From Riptortus pedestris (taxonomy: Eukaryota > Arthropoda > Insecta > Hemiptera > Alydidae): a stretch of 64,000 nucleotides of DNA. The DNA lies in contig CM032229.1 in NCBI GenBank assembly GCA_019009955.1, positions 82,283,001-82,347,000 on the forward strand, given 5' to 3'. The notes beneath the pieces were generated by a model. The model was given only the letters and a program-made list of their open reading frames with translations, searched no databases and had not been told where the DNA came from. How positions within the stretch are numbered: the first letter of the stretch is position 1; the number at the start of each line of letters is the position of its first letter. Positions 33,640 to 47,036 of the stretch are shown here, one piece after another. Made by a program: the position numbers and the translations under genes.

Positions 33640-33757
33640 CTGACCTTATTTTCGTCATCAACTAGGTAGGTTCGATGGACATTTGAAGAAAAATTTCGAA
33701 AATTCCGTCATGAGTACGACCTCAATAGCTGATTTCCCTTAAGGGCTAAAATGACCT
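31745..33757 (-). mobile_element. Family A long-form copy A8, split by a Helitron
   Basis: The core in minus orientation runs 31745-32340, including the extra internal segment that defines the long form (AACAATATTTGGTATTTA) and the C-rich run. The 5' third resumes at 33635-33757. The interruption is Helitron B3, sitting in the (TA)n/(TG)n tract. The palindrome is damaged: CCCTTAAGGG is followed directly by CTAAAA, so part of one arm is lost. The 3' hairpin is not seen. Confidence 0.75.
32341..33607 (+). mobile_element. Family B (Helitron-like) copy B3, full length
   Basis: The best copy of family B, about 1.27 kb. The head is AACCTCTGTTTGTACATTG with repeated GTTT. Three internal modules start at about 32505, 32801 and 33097 (period about 296 bp); each opens with an ACCGAA...ACT-x-GGTATG block and holds GGCCTGAAAT. 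The 3' end is GAGCGAAGCCGGGTACC, a hairpin-forming sequence, then CTAG with the host T of the TA tract following. A CTAG end, subterminal hairpin and A/T insertion are Helitron hallmarks. There is no Rep/helicase coding, so it is non-autonomous. Confidence 0.7.
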
Positions 33758-34984
33758 GGTGTGAGCACTGTAAATTGTTAGCAACATTGTTATGATAGAA
33801 CATCATTGAGCATTCCTTACTATCCTAAATAAATTCAGTGGTATTCGTACACTTTAAAGTGGCTTATAATATGGGACAGCCATGAAGGTGAATTCTTCCG
33901 TCAAATGTCAGTCCTAGGAATGTTCATTATGTTAGTAAGTTATTATCATGTAACCTTAGGTTTGGCAATGAATAGCATGACCATACTATCATTTGGTGGA
34001 GTATTCTATTGTTATCTTCCTTGAAAATAATTCAAATTTCGAAATCTAGTCAGGCAACACCAATTTCCTATTTATGAACTGTGGGCTGAAAGTTAAGATA
34101 GGCAGATGCTATTCGTTCGTGCACGGCCTTATGACAAGTTCTTCTGTATAGAGCAAGTACTCCTTGAGTAAGTAATATGTAGCATTATGGCGTTCACTGT
34201 TATTCTAAAGATAATTGTGCTCTATATACCTCCTTGAGGGACACCCTTTTCCTGTGGAAATTCATTTGAAGTTTATTTGTCCACACCCTAATGAACTATG
34301 TAAAAGGTATTTCTGAAGAAAGGGAAGAAGCATTCTTAACAATTTCCATTCTAAAAATTATGGAAAGACAATACTCCATCAAGTAGTATCCATAGACTAG
34401 ACAAGTCGAATGATATATTTAATAAGGACTCTTTGTTCTAAAAGACTTTTAGAATGTCTTTTTTCTATTTTTGCAATCTGGTATAGTGTTCCAGATTGCA
34501 ATGGCGATAAATGGCTATGGAGCTCATCTTAACACATTAATGGCGTATTTACTACTTTCTTCAATAGCGTGCAACAACGGAACATTAATGAAATTGGGCT
34601 CTAGTTTGGTTGATTTTTCTCGTCATTTACAGGCTATTATATTGACACTAAAACAGAATCATTCTATTCTTTCGGATAACTACTGTCTTCATAAATCTCG
34701 TATAATAATCTTCATAACTTAACAATAACAATCTTTAAACTATTTAGCACATGGAAATTGTAAAATTTATTTTATTCCTCAGGCAAGCTATTTCATTCAT
34801 CGTAGATACAACACTGACATTCACATTCAATGAGTAATTGATGCATGGATGGTAAATCATGAATAATAGTTTGTCAACAGCTATTATAGAAAAAATTCAC
34901 ATTACAAAGAAAGAATATTCATTCTATCTAACAGATATTTATGAGCCTTATGGAGGTAACCCATTAAACTCACAAAGCTTTAAA
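33758..34984. other. No gene recognised
   Basis: Unique-looking. An 83-codon frame at 34471-34722 (+) has no recognisable domain. Confidence 0.45.
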
Positions 34985-35110
34985 CTTGATTAGATTTGGG
35001 CTAGCTGGTAGAGGGTCCATCATCAACTATAGGATACGAAAAGGCCCACTCTTATAAGTCAGAGGACTTTGAGGACAACCTGCCAGATCTTCAGTGCTCT
35101 GTGACGTAAC
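34985..35110 (-). repeat. Penelope-type UTR fragment (family E), diverged
   Basis: GTCCATCATCAAC and an ACTGAAGATCT core on the minus strand match 11515-11640. The GAAA half of the hammerhead-like core has decayed to CAAA. Confidence 0.4.
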
Positions 35111-35278
35111 AAATACATACATAATCTCTTTTTTAAATAGTCAATGCTAAAATAAAATAGAGAATTCAAACGCTATGTGAAGTTTAAAACCAGAAACTAA
35201 TGCCTTGCTCTGATACATAAAACCTACTTACCTACATTTATCTACTGAGATAATAAGAGTGAAAAATTATAAAATTAT

Positions 35279-35758
35279 AAAAAGTCCGTCACGCAGGGGC
35301 TGCGTCAACTAAGCAATTTCCCAAGTGCGCCACGCATTTGCATTTATCTCAAAACTTAAACGTTCAATGAGAACAATATTTGGTATTTAAGTTTCAAATA
35401 AAGTGCTTCATAACATAATAGAATATTGAAAATATGAGATGAGTAGAAGTGTGGCTTTACTGAAGACCGAAAACTAAAAAATTAAAATATCTCAGTAAAT
35501 AATCAAGATAGTGAAAAAATGTACATAACAATATTTATAGAACATTACTTTTTCAATATGGGTGGTTCTATACAATTTTTCGATCCGACGCATAATAACG
35601 GAGATTTTAAGAATTTTCAAAATTCTCCCCCTCTAAACCCCCCTCCCCCTAGACCGACTTCAGCCATTAACGAACTTGGTCTTACTTTTTGTATAAAAGA
35701 TTATATATCAAGTTTGATAACGATAAGACAAAAATTGCGACCGCTAGAGCGGTAACAG

Positions 35759-35825
<67 letters not shown>

Positions 35826-35954
35826 TACAGTTTTGAACGGACCTCTTTTTCGTCATCTCTTGGGTAGGATCGATGGGCATTTGAAGAACATTTTCGAAAA
35901 TTGCGTCATGATTACAACCTCAACAGCTGATTTTCCTTTAGGGAAATCTGCTAA
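35279..35954 (-). mobile_element. Family A intermediate-form copy A9
   Basis: Complete in minus orientation: 3' hairpin (GTCCGTCACGCAGGGGCTGC on +), core, C-run, (TA)n at 35763-35808 followed by a short (GA)n, and a 5' end whose palindrome carries point changes (TTTTCCTTTAGGGAAA). Confidence 0.8.
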
Positions 35955-36154
35955 TAAAACGAGTAAGATAAATAAATATAAAAGTAAGCTTAAAAGTATT
36001 TTAGGCTTATTTTAATGTTTATTTACTTTTTTAAATAAATAAATGAATTGTCTATGTATTTCAATGCATGATTTTTATATAGTCTGTTATTTATTCACTA
36101 ATTATTTTGGATGAAATCATTTAATCATCTGTGTATTTGTTTTATTACATAGGA

Positions 36155-36240
36155 CTGAAGATGAGGCAGTGACACCGAATGCCTATAATAAAGAACATAT
36201 AAATGTGGGTGTGTTTGACCTTTTCATGTCCTTCCATTAG
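36155..36240 (+). repeat. Penelope-type UTR fragment (family E) with hammerhead-like motif
   Basis: CTGAAGATGAGGCAGTGACA then CCGAATGCC (36155-36183), AATAAAGAAC, and TTTGACCTTTTCATGTCCTT. The order matches the minus strand of 11515-11640. Confidence 0.5.
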
Positions 36241-37424
36241 TTAGGTGGGATTTTTTATTCTTGGACACCCATCTGCTTTATGAGTTCCTATATTGTGAAT
36301 GCTTAACCCCATGCAATGGACATTATATAGGAGTAACCATGAATTGTTTACACAGTAGATTAGCTCATCAATTTCTTTTTTGGATATAACTATACTTCAT
36401 GAGTGAATAATTAGTATCCATGTAAGTAATTGGTGATGCATGGATTCCGGTCCTTAATATTTATCCATGTTTGAGTTGTTTCTCCGACTATAAATCCATT
36501 TCAAATGTCTCCTGGAAAGAAAAGCTAAGGACGATTTTTTTTTTTGTTTTTTTTCATTTAATAGACACAATTTTCTATTTATTGGAAAAATTGAAGAGGA
36601 AATAAGGAGAATGTAGAGATAGTGTCGAAGATATCTGAGAGAGAAAGAGATTTCTCTGGAATCCCAATTGAGTCATTGGTAGAAGGCTGAACGAGGACCT
36701 TTATACTGAAGAGAGAAATCACTAAATTGAATCGTGGGGAAGTGGGCGATGGAGTGGGGGCTAAATGCAGGCTGTGGAGGGGGGAATAGATGGAAAAATG
36801 TGGGGAGACAGAGAGAGAGAGGAGTACTAGCGATAACTAAATGTGGAAGGATGGAGACTGTTAAACAGAAACAAAACTCGCCCCCAACCATGCTCCCACC
36901 CTCTCTCATCCTCATTATTTCATGTCAGCTCTGTCTTCATTTAACGGGAAATACAATTACTCAACCTTCCTTTCACAATTATTTCACTGAAATTTCACTG
37001 CTTCGAGACTCTTGATAATCGTTTAGCAAGGGGACTTCAATGATGAATGGACTTGAAGGCCCTTGTGCAGAAATTCATTTTGCTCACATTAATACACCAA
37101 GGCCAGCAATTAAAATTAATATGATAAGGTTATAGAGGACTAAATTCCCATTGAACTGTCATTTTTATACTTGGTGGTGACCAGCTATACAAGTCATAAA
37201 ATAGAGCCAGATATTCCAAGAAAAGACTCAGACATAACAGCACACATGAACAGAGCTAAAGTAGAGAATTCCTACTGAAGCTTTTACAAATTAAGATTTT
37301 AAAGCAATAAAGTTCCATTTATTATTATATAATAATTATTCTCAATTAGGAAAATAAACAAAATTAAGAAACACGTCAATTATACCTGTAGTTCAGCCCT
37401 AAATCTGGCCTATCTTATTTAGAG
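36241..37424. other. No gene recognised
   Basis: Includes purine-rich (GA/GGG) sequence near 36590-36830. Open frames there are low-complexity. Confidence 0.45.
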
Positions 37425-37600
37425 GCTCAGATTAACCACGCGGCTTTAGTGGTTAATACACTTTGAGCCCTTGTGTGTTTCGGTTTAATATCCGCAAAGG
37501 GCATTTATTTATTGATGGATTTTCTAAGTGAAATACCAGGCCCCTTCCCTGGCAATCTCTTTGGAAACCCAGCTTCGTTAGCCTCAGCTGCATACTGTGA
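37425..37600 (+). mobile_element. Possible second SINE subfamily
   Basis: GATTAACCACGCGGCTTTAG with a B-box-like GGTTTAATATCC, then GGGCATTTATTTATTGATGG and CCAGGCCCCTTCCCTGGC. The layout parallels the window's main SINE, but identity is low. Confidence 0.35.
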
Positions 37601-37952
37601 AAGTTTTCTTAAAAAATAAATCTTATTAAGTCTTTAATTAAAAGTCCAGCAAAACGATCTATGAAGTCCCGAGTAAATAAAAGAGCCAGAATGCCCAGTA
37701 CATGAGTAAATAAATAAAATACGCGCTACTGAAATAAATAAAATAAAAATACTCTCTATCTGGCTTGAATGTGTATGTTCAACGAAGCAAGAGGAAATGG
37801 TTTTATAGATATAGATCTCTCCAATATGGCATATAAAATGCAAACGTCTCTAACTTGATTCCATCACTTCAGACCTTAGTCTTAATTGTGACAGTTTCTC
37901 TAGTAAGAAATGTATACTTATATGAATACTTAAAATATTAAGTACGTTACTT

Positions 37953-39443
<1,491 letters not shown>

Positions 39444-39462
39444 AATTCATAATCATGAGTAT

Positions 39463-39520
39463 TCATTAAAGGCCGTAACTCAGAGCTGCGTAAACTAAGC
39501 ATATTTCTTACATGGTTGGT
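39463..39520 (-). mobile_element. Family A, decayed 3' end
   Basis: AAAGGCCGTAACTCAGAGCT and GCGTAAACTAAGCATATTTC, tail-to-tail with A10. Confidence 0.5.
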
Positions 39521-40038
39521 GGGAGTTATGTTGTGCTGTGAATGGTAAGTGAATCACTCCATTTGATTGACTGACCCCTAATCTGGGATGGCCTTACAAA
39601 GGAAGTGAGGGGCTGACCCTTACCACTCCCTCTAACAGATTAATTACAGATTACTCTGAAAGCTGGTTATTATCTTTCTTGTTCTGCTTACAGTTAGAGC
39701 TACACCACAATAATTCGTTCATTCCTACCTGTAAGTCACCATCTTCGTATTTATATTATTCAATTTGGTTCAAATGGTAAGTATAAGACCAACGATCAAA
39801 TACTGATTAAAGATGATCATGCCCCTCAAAAGGAAAACGTTCCTTATGCAGTAGCTGCGTAATTTTCTCACGAACCTAGAATTCATGTACTGCATTTTAA
39901 TTAACAAATCAGCCATTCATCTACTATTTCTTACATGATTCAGCACCATGAAGAAATAAAATATGTCTCCTCAGTGATTATTGAAAAAAATTAAAAGAAT
40001 TACAGACAATTTATTAGTGCGGCAAGCAAGGGCATCGT
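39521..40038. other. No feature recognised
   Basis: Unrecognised AT-rich sequence. Confidence 0.45.
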
Positions 40039-40787
40039 AAAAAAAAAAAGTCCGTCACGCGGGGACTGCGTAAACTAAGCAAATTTCCCTCGTGATATTT
40101 AACAATAGATAAATCTACATACTGCTAACACAATAGCACCGTCCACATCAAGTGAATAAATACAAACGAAACCTCCAGCCGGGAAGCGTTTGAAACGCAA
40201 ACAAACAGGTGTGCCAACTTTTCACGAGATTAAAAAACAATTACGGAAATATTTCAGAATAAAACAATTAATTTTATTGAGAACTATTTACTATATCTAT
40301 TGTAGTACTGTAATTTATAATGGATCAGAATAATTTTTATCTCAATTCATCAAATATTAGTAGTCCTAGAACTTAAGAAGAGGGGGGGGGGGTTCACGAT
40401 AACATATTTGCATTTATCTCGTATAATAAAGGTCTCTTGAAAACAATTTATGGTATTTAAGCTTCGAATAATGTGGTTTATTACATAATAGAGTATTGTT
40501 TATGTAACATGAGTAGAAGTGGGGGTTTGCTGAAGACTGAATAATAAAAATGCAAATATCTCGGTTAATATTCAAGATAGAGAATAACTCTGTATATCAA
40601 TATTTATAGTAACTTTAACTTGCAATAAGATTAGTTCTATACAATTTTTTGACACGACGTATGGTAACGGAGATATATTGAATTTTCGAAAATCCCCACT
40701 CTAAGCTCACTTCCCACTTTTCCGATTTCAATCATTAACGAACTTGATCTGTTTTTTTACACACCCTTAAGGGAAATCTGCTAAAAA
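40039..40787 (-). mobile_element. Family A long-form copy A12, microsatellite deleted
   Basis: Minus orientation: 3' hairpin region (CGCGGGGACTGCG, stem weakened), inverted repeat, long-form insert (about 40100-40540), core, then a jump from the core straight to the half-palindrome CCCTTAAGGGAAATCTGC. The (TA)n tract and 5' third are deleted. Confidence 0.75.
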
Positions 40788-41390
40788 AGTACATTTACCA
40801 CGTGCTGGACATGCTTGCGATCTGACATCGTCTATTCAGCCGCGAGTTTAGTTTAATGCAAGAGTGCTAGCCCTTTTAAAATGTATTTTTATTTTAAAAT
40901 TGCAATTAAAATAATCTAACGGACAGCCTTGGGCTCTAAATCAGCTAGGAGAAAGAAAAATGTGAGAAAAAGAAAGACATCACAAAGGAAATAACTGCTG
41001 ATGGTATTGCAAGCAGATTGGATGTTCTCCAGACGTAACTGATAGCCAGAGAGAGATCACTGGCAGAATGGCCGATGAAGACAGCTTCAAGTTCACCTTA
41101 CCCAATTGTCATATACTTGCAGGTAGTAATAAAACTTCTGGAAACGGCAAGGCTACTTTACTCAAACAACTACCCAGAAAGTTACTGCAAGTTAGGATTT
41201 ATTATTCTACTCTTTCATAACTGAGACACAGACTTTCGCCACATTGTGTAAACACTGCACATTAATCATGACCAAATAACTAACATATAAGAGAATAATT
41301 TCATATAATATAATCTACCTCGAAACGTTTGATGCTATAGAATAGTTAGTGTTCCACGGTAGTGTTTGTTGGAAGTGAAGAATGCTTCCT
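40788..41390. other. No feature recognised
   Basis: No gene or repeat that I can support. Confidence 0.45.
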
Positions 41391-41504
41391 TGGAGAGAGA
41401 AAAAACGTCCAATTCTTCACAATTTTCTTTATTTCAGCGCTAAGCGTTTTCGAAGACTATTGTCTCCATCTTCAGAGCTACACATGAAAAACAATAACAT
41501 TAAT

Positions 41505-41860
41505 AAGCAAAGGGGGCACAAAAGGGTCTTACATCGGCCAAACAGGAAGAAAGATAAGAACCCGGTGTAGAGAACATGGTTATCGCTCAGATTCGGAATT
41601 TTTCTGCCATCAAGAATAAGAGGGCCATAGCGAAGGAGCCCATGAAGTGTGTTTATTACATGAGGCCAAGAAGGGGAAAAAACTAAGTGCATTAGAGGGT
41701 CTGGAGATTGCATTGAACAAGAAACTTTTTGGTAGTCGCTCTTTGAACAAAAAGACCGATTGCTATAAGTCTGCAATGGTGGGGGTACTGGACCTCGATG
41801 TTATCTCCCGCGTGCCAGCCAGTCACTTGCTGTCATTCCCAATGAGTGCATGCATGTAGG
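41505..41860 (+). pseudogene. GIY-YIG endonuclease remnant of a Penelope-like element
   Basis: From about 41519 the + strand reads YIGQTGRKIRTRCREH, the second half of the GIY-YIG nuclease motif with its conserved Arg, then after a stop AHEVCLLHEAKKGKKLSALE and LEIALNKK, as in Penelope-like C-termini. The GVY half and the whole reverse transcriptase are missing. A stop in the middle makes it non-functional. Confidence 0.7.
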
Positions 41861-42010
41861 TTAGTAATGTATTTCTATACCTCAATAGATCTCTCACTCT
41901 CTGTATTTTATTTTAAGATTTGACTTAAGTACATTTATTATGTTCATTGTTAGATATTTATTTTGTGTTTTATTTATTGATGTTAATATGATTAAAAGGC
42001 GAAAGATTTA

Positions 42011-42181
42011 GGCCTAGAGTGGCGAGTACGATTCTTGCCTGGGCAAAGGAAATTATTTAGTGACGAAATTTATTAAATAACGTCCTAAAATTCCACCCTG
42101 GCTAGAAAAGGGTGGTAGCCTGTAGATAACCCGTCCCGATTAGCCTAAGTTGAAAAAAGTGGACGTTAATAAATAAATAAA
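42011..42181 (+). mobile_element. tRNA-derived SINE inside the Penelope remnant
   Basis: GGCCTAGAGTGGCGAGTACG and a changed B box (GTACGATTC), then body and tail AATAAATAAAT. The A-box half is missing. Confidence 0.75.
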
Positions 42182-42350
42182 AAAAAAAATAATATGATTA
42201 ATGACCCTGTTGCAATGTATATATAGAGTTTTTATTAATGTTATTGTTTTTCATGTGTAGCTCTGAAGATGGAGACATTAGTCTTCGAAAGCGCTTAGCG
42301 CTGAAATAAAAAAAATTATGAAGAATTGAACGTTTTTTCTCTCTCTCTCT

Positions 42351-43198
42351 CTCTCCAAATAGTTAGTGTCTATTATAATAAGCGAATATTCAGGAAAACG
42401 TAATCCTAACCCACAAAATCAATACCTGTCCATAAATCTATCATTTGCGTATGAAAGTATACTTATAGGTACTTATTTTTATATTACAGGATAGCACTTA
42501 TTCTTCCTGTGATTCACTTCTTCTGCGAGACGTTTCTTTTATTCTTAAGTCAGGTGTAGGGGTCGAAAGAAGCCATTTAGTCCCATAGTTGATAACCATG
42601 CGAGTGCTTAATGACTTGTTTCATCCTGTAAACCAGACTAAAGGCGAAAGAACAAAAGAAAAACCTCGCAGAAGAAGAGAGCCAAGCACGGAAAAATTCC
42701 GAGAAACACAACTGGGACGTTGGCAAATGGTATCACCAAAGTTGATGAGACTACAGGAGCACAGTATAATTTAGAATTGTATATGAAGGCATCACTAATG
42801 CAGCAGACAACTGGTAAAATCTACTTAAATCGTCCGCATTATTATTATTGTAACCTTCAAATCGTCCCCCGATAAACTTACCATGAATACTGATACAGAG
42901 AGGGTTAAATCAAACGAAGCAGCTTAAAGAAATAACTAGATTCTAAATACAAATATTCTTTTTAGAGACACAGGAACCTACATCTAACAGTTACAGTTGT
43001 CTAACTAACAGTATCTTAATATGATTTTCAAAAATATTTCATTCACATAAAATCTCAGAATCAAAATGTGTTTGAGGGTATGGCTTGCCGATTAGTTCTA
43101 AGGTAGTAAAACCCAGAAAAAATTGAAAACTTGCAGAAAATTCTTTCATACCAAACCAGCCAACCAATTGTGGCTCAACCCAATCATGAAAAACTATG
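42351..43198. other. No gene recognised
   Basis: A 61-codon basic open frame at 42589-42774 (+) has no recognisable domain. Confidence 0.4.
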
Positions 43199-43720
43199 AA
43201 TCATGAAAAACTTTCTCATTCAAAACTCAGGAACCTGGCACTTTTTGTAATCAGTTCATCCCTGTCATATATACTATTCTACCGTGAGAAGCTCATCGAA
43301 GACAGAAATAAATATGTACAGACACTTTCCTCAGCAGTCAGTGATGTAAATAAAATTGAAGAAATACTTGGTTTCGATAGCCTCGAAAAACTACACCAGA
43401 TTTACTGCTTCATCACGTCAGCATGCAATACTCTGGAATCGATAAGTGCTGGAGGACCAGACTCCAAGTTAAATGTTATATTAAGACGGAAAAGGGTTTA
43501 TAAAATGCTTTTAGTTATCTTTTATGTACTATATTTTACTATTTACACCATATTGCTTTTTTTATGTTTTTCTTTATTGCCATATTATTGTTGATCTCAA
43601 GAACATGGATTTAATTATTTATTTAAAAAAACAGAATTATTATTTGTTTATTTAATTTGTACAAGATGTAAATCTTTAACAAATAAATATATATTCTATT
43701 CTATTCTAATCATGAAAAAC
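43199..43720 (+). mobile_element. 5'-truncated retroposon with 13-bp target-site duplication
   Basis: AATCATGAAAAAC at 43199-43211 is repeated exactly at 43708-43720, enclosing 496 bp that end in AATAAATATAT and (ATTCT)3. That is the signature of target-primed reverse transcription. The open frame inside (to 43594) ends in a hydrophobic stretch translated from AT-rich sequence; its first part (LSSAVSDVNKIEEILGFDSL) may come from a LINE ORF, but I cannot place it. A further AATCATGAAAAAC at 43182-43194 lies just outside. Confidence 0.75.
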
Positions 43721-45284
43721 AAGTTTTGTGAAACCAGCTGAAGAAATCTAACACACAGAATAGTAAGAATAATGCTAGTACACGAACCAAAACAGATGGG
43801 TCTAGGAAAATGAGGTAACCGTGAATAAAAAGCGAAATGTTAAATCAATACATGAAATGAGAGCAAAAATCTTCTGTCTCAAATGGAGCCCAGAGGTTGT
43901 TCCAAGGCAACAGTTTATAGACACTACAATTACACGATCGATGCAAGAAGCTGACATTTGTATTTGTAAGACCAGTGAAAGTTATCAATTGTACCTAAAT
44001 GTATAGTGTATATAGTATGAAATTTACCTTCAGCCCCTGAAGTTTAGGACATTTGGTGAATAACCAATCTCTAATGTAATTCGAAGATAATGAAGAAGGG
44101 CGGAAATGGGGTTGTAGAATAAATTAGTTGGTTAGAGACGATAGGGTGGAATGATGGGGTATGATTGGCCTCTAGTTAACAGCGGTACTACATCAAAGGC
44201 CTCCGGTATAATCGATATCGTTTGGTTGATAACAGCTAACCAACCCCCACCCCCTGTCCAATAACCACCTCGTTTCTATCAGGCACCCTCCTATATTGGC
44301 CATGTCACTTTGGCAACTATGCACATAAACTAATGAGCAACATAATATAACAATAATGCTGGGTGGTCCGCAGATCAATGGAGTACGCCAGGTACTAAAA
44401 GTAAGTTTTTTTAATGTAAGAATGTAATTCTTTATCCGAAACCTGTATTTTCGTAGAGCGATATACATCATAGCAGACTACATCAAGTTATAATTAATAA
44501 GTCTGTCTCCTTTACATAAATGTATTGTGGATGAAATCGGAGGCTTAACCTTCCTTGCTCAGAGCTACTTAAGTACTGACAATAGGAGATAAGGGATCTA
44601 CTCTCTCTCTCTGAGGACCAATTGTAAGTACCTCTGAAGATGGAGGCTTTAGCAGCCGAAAATACTGAGAACTCAAATAAGGCCTATGGAAAGGAAAATA
44701 GGCTCTTTAAGTATGCTCTCCTTTACATGCAGCACAATGGATTCCAATACATAACAGACAAAAATTACATAGTCCCCAAACAATGCAAAAAATGTAACCA
44801 GAGACTTCATATTAATAACTGACAAGAAAATCACTACCAATTTCAATATAATTAAATGGTAATAATCCACAAATTTCTGAAACTCAATGGTGAGCCATCA
44901 ATAAATATATTTTCTCGACATGAAAGAACCTTCTATGGGTCATAGAAGCATCTAGTCCCTACAATCATTCTAGTTGTTGTGCTATTGCTCCCTGTTACCA
45001 TACCTTTCAGATACTTAAATAAAGTAAATTCAGACAGCATATCCTGGCCCAAAACTGCGAAATCTTCTGCCTCTCTGTTCTGTAAGAAGACCACATATAG
45101 TTAGTGTTTACCTTATGTATTGTGAGCCAAGGTGGAGTTGATCTCGCGTTAACTCTTTTAACGATGCCCTGATGTTCCTACCCTCAATCATTAATGCATC
45201 ATCGTCAATATATTAATCGATAATACTAATTGTAAACAATTTAGAATGTTCAATTGTTAATCAGTCACTCATAAAGGACTTAGA
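43721..45284. other. No gene; one hammerhead-like motif
   Basis: At 44634-44661 (+) CTGAAGA, a stem with GGCT/AGCC, and GAAA recur without other Penelope sequence. The 92-codon frame at 44193-44471 (-) is unrecognised. Confidence 0.4.
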
Positions 45285-46470
45285 AACATTTTTTGAAGCT
45301 TTTATTTCATATTTATTAACCCAAGATACAACATAGGTGGAGATTTCTTCGGTGTGAAATCAAACATTCGTTAATATCTTCATTAATACTGATTTTATGT
45401 AGAATATGAAAAGGACAAATTGTTTTTAGAATGTTAACGTCGGTCCTAAAATGTTATTTTCATTAATTCATGAATTTTTAAAGTTTTGACTTCCGAATTC
45501 TGCTCGGAGTATTAGGTTCCACGAAAATGCATCTATTGAAACTCAAAAACTTTTTGTTCATGTATGAAGGGGATGAGTGTTGTTAATATCCGCTATTTTA
45601 TCCTTAAATACCATTTTCAGGAGTATCGGTTTCCTTCCACGCAAAATACACCTTCGTTAATATTGGTTTGGTAAAAATCAAATTACGTTTAGAATACGGT
45701 TATCGGTTTAAAACGTTAAGTTTATGAGATCCAAATTTTGGCGTTCAATGCCCTGTTACCAAAATTAATTTATTTTCGTCAACAGTGCCTAAATATAAGT
45801 GTAAACTTTTTTTGTATTTGAACCAAGTATATTGTCAACGGGGGCTACTTTTTACTTTGCTGCCACAGACCTGAGTGGGAATATACTTAGAAGTCAAATG
45901 CTAATTTGTCAATGTTTTCGTTAATATTGGTTTTATCGTTTCGCACTTCATCCTTACATGCCCCGTTTTAGCAGATAGAAGAAACCACCTCCTGAAAAGT
46001 CTCAACATTCCACAGCAATCCATGGATAATTTGTTTGACCTTATGGACAAAAATAAAATAAACTACATATATGTTTTCATACTTAAAGGTCTTTACGTCA
46101 ATGGGGAAAAAAATAGAAACAATATAATAATTAAAATAAAATTAATGTTTTATGTTTTTTTTTCTATAGTAATTATTGTATATAGTTTTTGTTTTTTGTT
46201 ATTTTTTTTAAAGAATTCTCTGTTTATGTTTATATAAAGAAAAGATAAACGAAAAATGTAATCATGAACATGGGCTGAACCCTTGCTATAAAATTGTTAA
46301 ATTTTTATAAGCAATAAAAATATTCATTCAATATTGGTTTTATCAGGGGGAAATATGTAAAAAGATCAACTGTTTAGGATGTATTTTCCAGTACTAAAAT
46401 GTTGTTTAAATATATGATTTTAAATTTTCCGATGTGTCTGAATGGATATAAATATAATTTTGTTGATATT
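45285..46470 (+). repeat. Diverged tandem array, period about 262 bp
   Basis: TTCGTTAATATTGGTTT-type starts occur at about 45390, 45653 and 45918. Each is followed by a TTTAGAATG-like block and a TAAAA-x-GTT block. The third unit is interrupted by a LINE fragment and resumes at 46345. A partial fourth start (GTTGATATTGGTCTATT) follows at about 46455. Units are roughly 60-70% alike by eye. Confidence 0.6.
45923..46344 (+). mobile_element. 5'-truncated LINE fragment with 15-bp target-site duplication
   Basis: AATATTGGTTTTATC at 45923-45937 is repeated exactly at 46330-46344, enclosing 392 bp. The 5' part encodes RRNHLLKSLNIPQQS then NLFDLMDKNKINYIYVFILK, which resembles the C-terminus of LINE ORF2 proteins (R-x-x-LL-x-x-L). 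It ends AATAAAAATATTCATTC. Removing it restores the tandem unit. Confidence 0.75.
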
Positions 46471-47036
46471 GGTCTATTCACCATTTTATACATTACATGT
46501 GTAACAAGAGGATCTCTAAAAAATAACATTACCGGTATATGATGGAATCGTAGGGTTAGTCAGCGTTTAGGTTAATATAATAATTATATTTTTTCTGTAA
46601 TCGTTGAATAATAGTAACATTACTAAACTCAAATGAGTGAAGAAAGTGAAACATTTTGCAATAGAGTGAAGAAAGTGAATTTCCTTCTTAATTAGTAATA
46701 AGTATATATTAAAAAATAATTTGAAGTTGGAAATTAAATGCTTTTAAATGTTTCTTAACATTGTAAGAATTTATTTTAACAAAATAAATTGAAATTTGAA
46801 TGAATTATTGGTGGAAATAATCAATATATTTTAAAATTTAAATATAATAATAATTACCTTCACTTATAACCTGTACTTGTTTCACAATCATCACTAGTTG
46901 TTTTATAACTATGCTTATAACCTTTCACAACCATGCTTATAACCTACCAACAACATACCATAATCATCACAACATCCCAATTTTGTTCATATTCTGGTTA
47001 GATCTGATCATGTATTACACGATTACAGAACAAATT
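46471..47036. other. No gene; small local repeats
   Basis: GAGTGAAGAAAGTGAA occurs twice near 46630-46680, and ATGCTTATAACCT twice near 46910-46950. Nothing else is recognised. Confidence 0.45.

Larger units (their letters stand above)
41391..42350. mobile_element. Penelope-like element remnant bounded by inverted repeats
   Basis: 41391-41505 and 42228-42350 are inverted copies of about 115 bp. Each carries a hammerhead-like core (CTGAAGA, stem GGAGAC/GTCTTC, GAAA) at 41448-41475 (-) and 42263-42290 (+), followed by GCTTAGCGCTGAAATAAA. Between them are a GIY-YIG endonuclease remnant and a later SINE insertion. Terminal repeats with hammerhead motifs and a C-terminal GIY-YIG domain are both known traits of Penelope-like retroelements. 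Confidence 0.6.

Noticed and set aside
45285..46470. CRISPR-like spaced repeats
   Set aside because: Units are long, diverged and contiguous, with no short identical repeat and unique spacer pattern; the DNA is eukaryotic.
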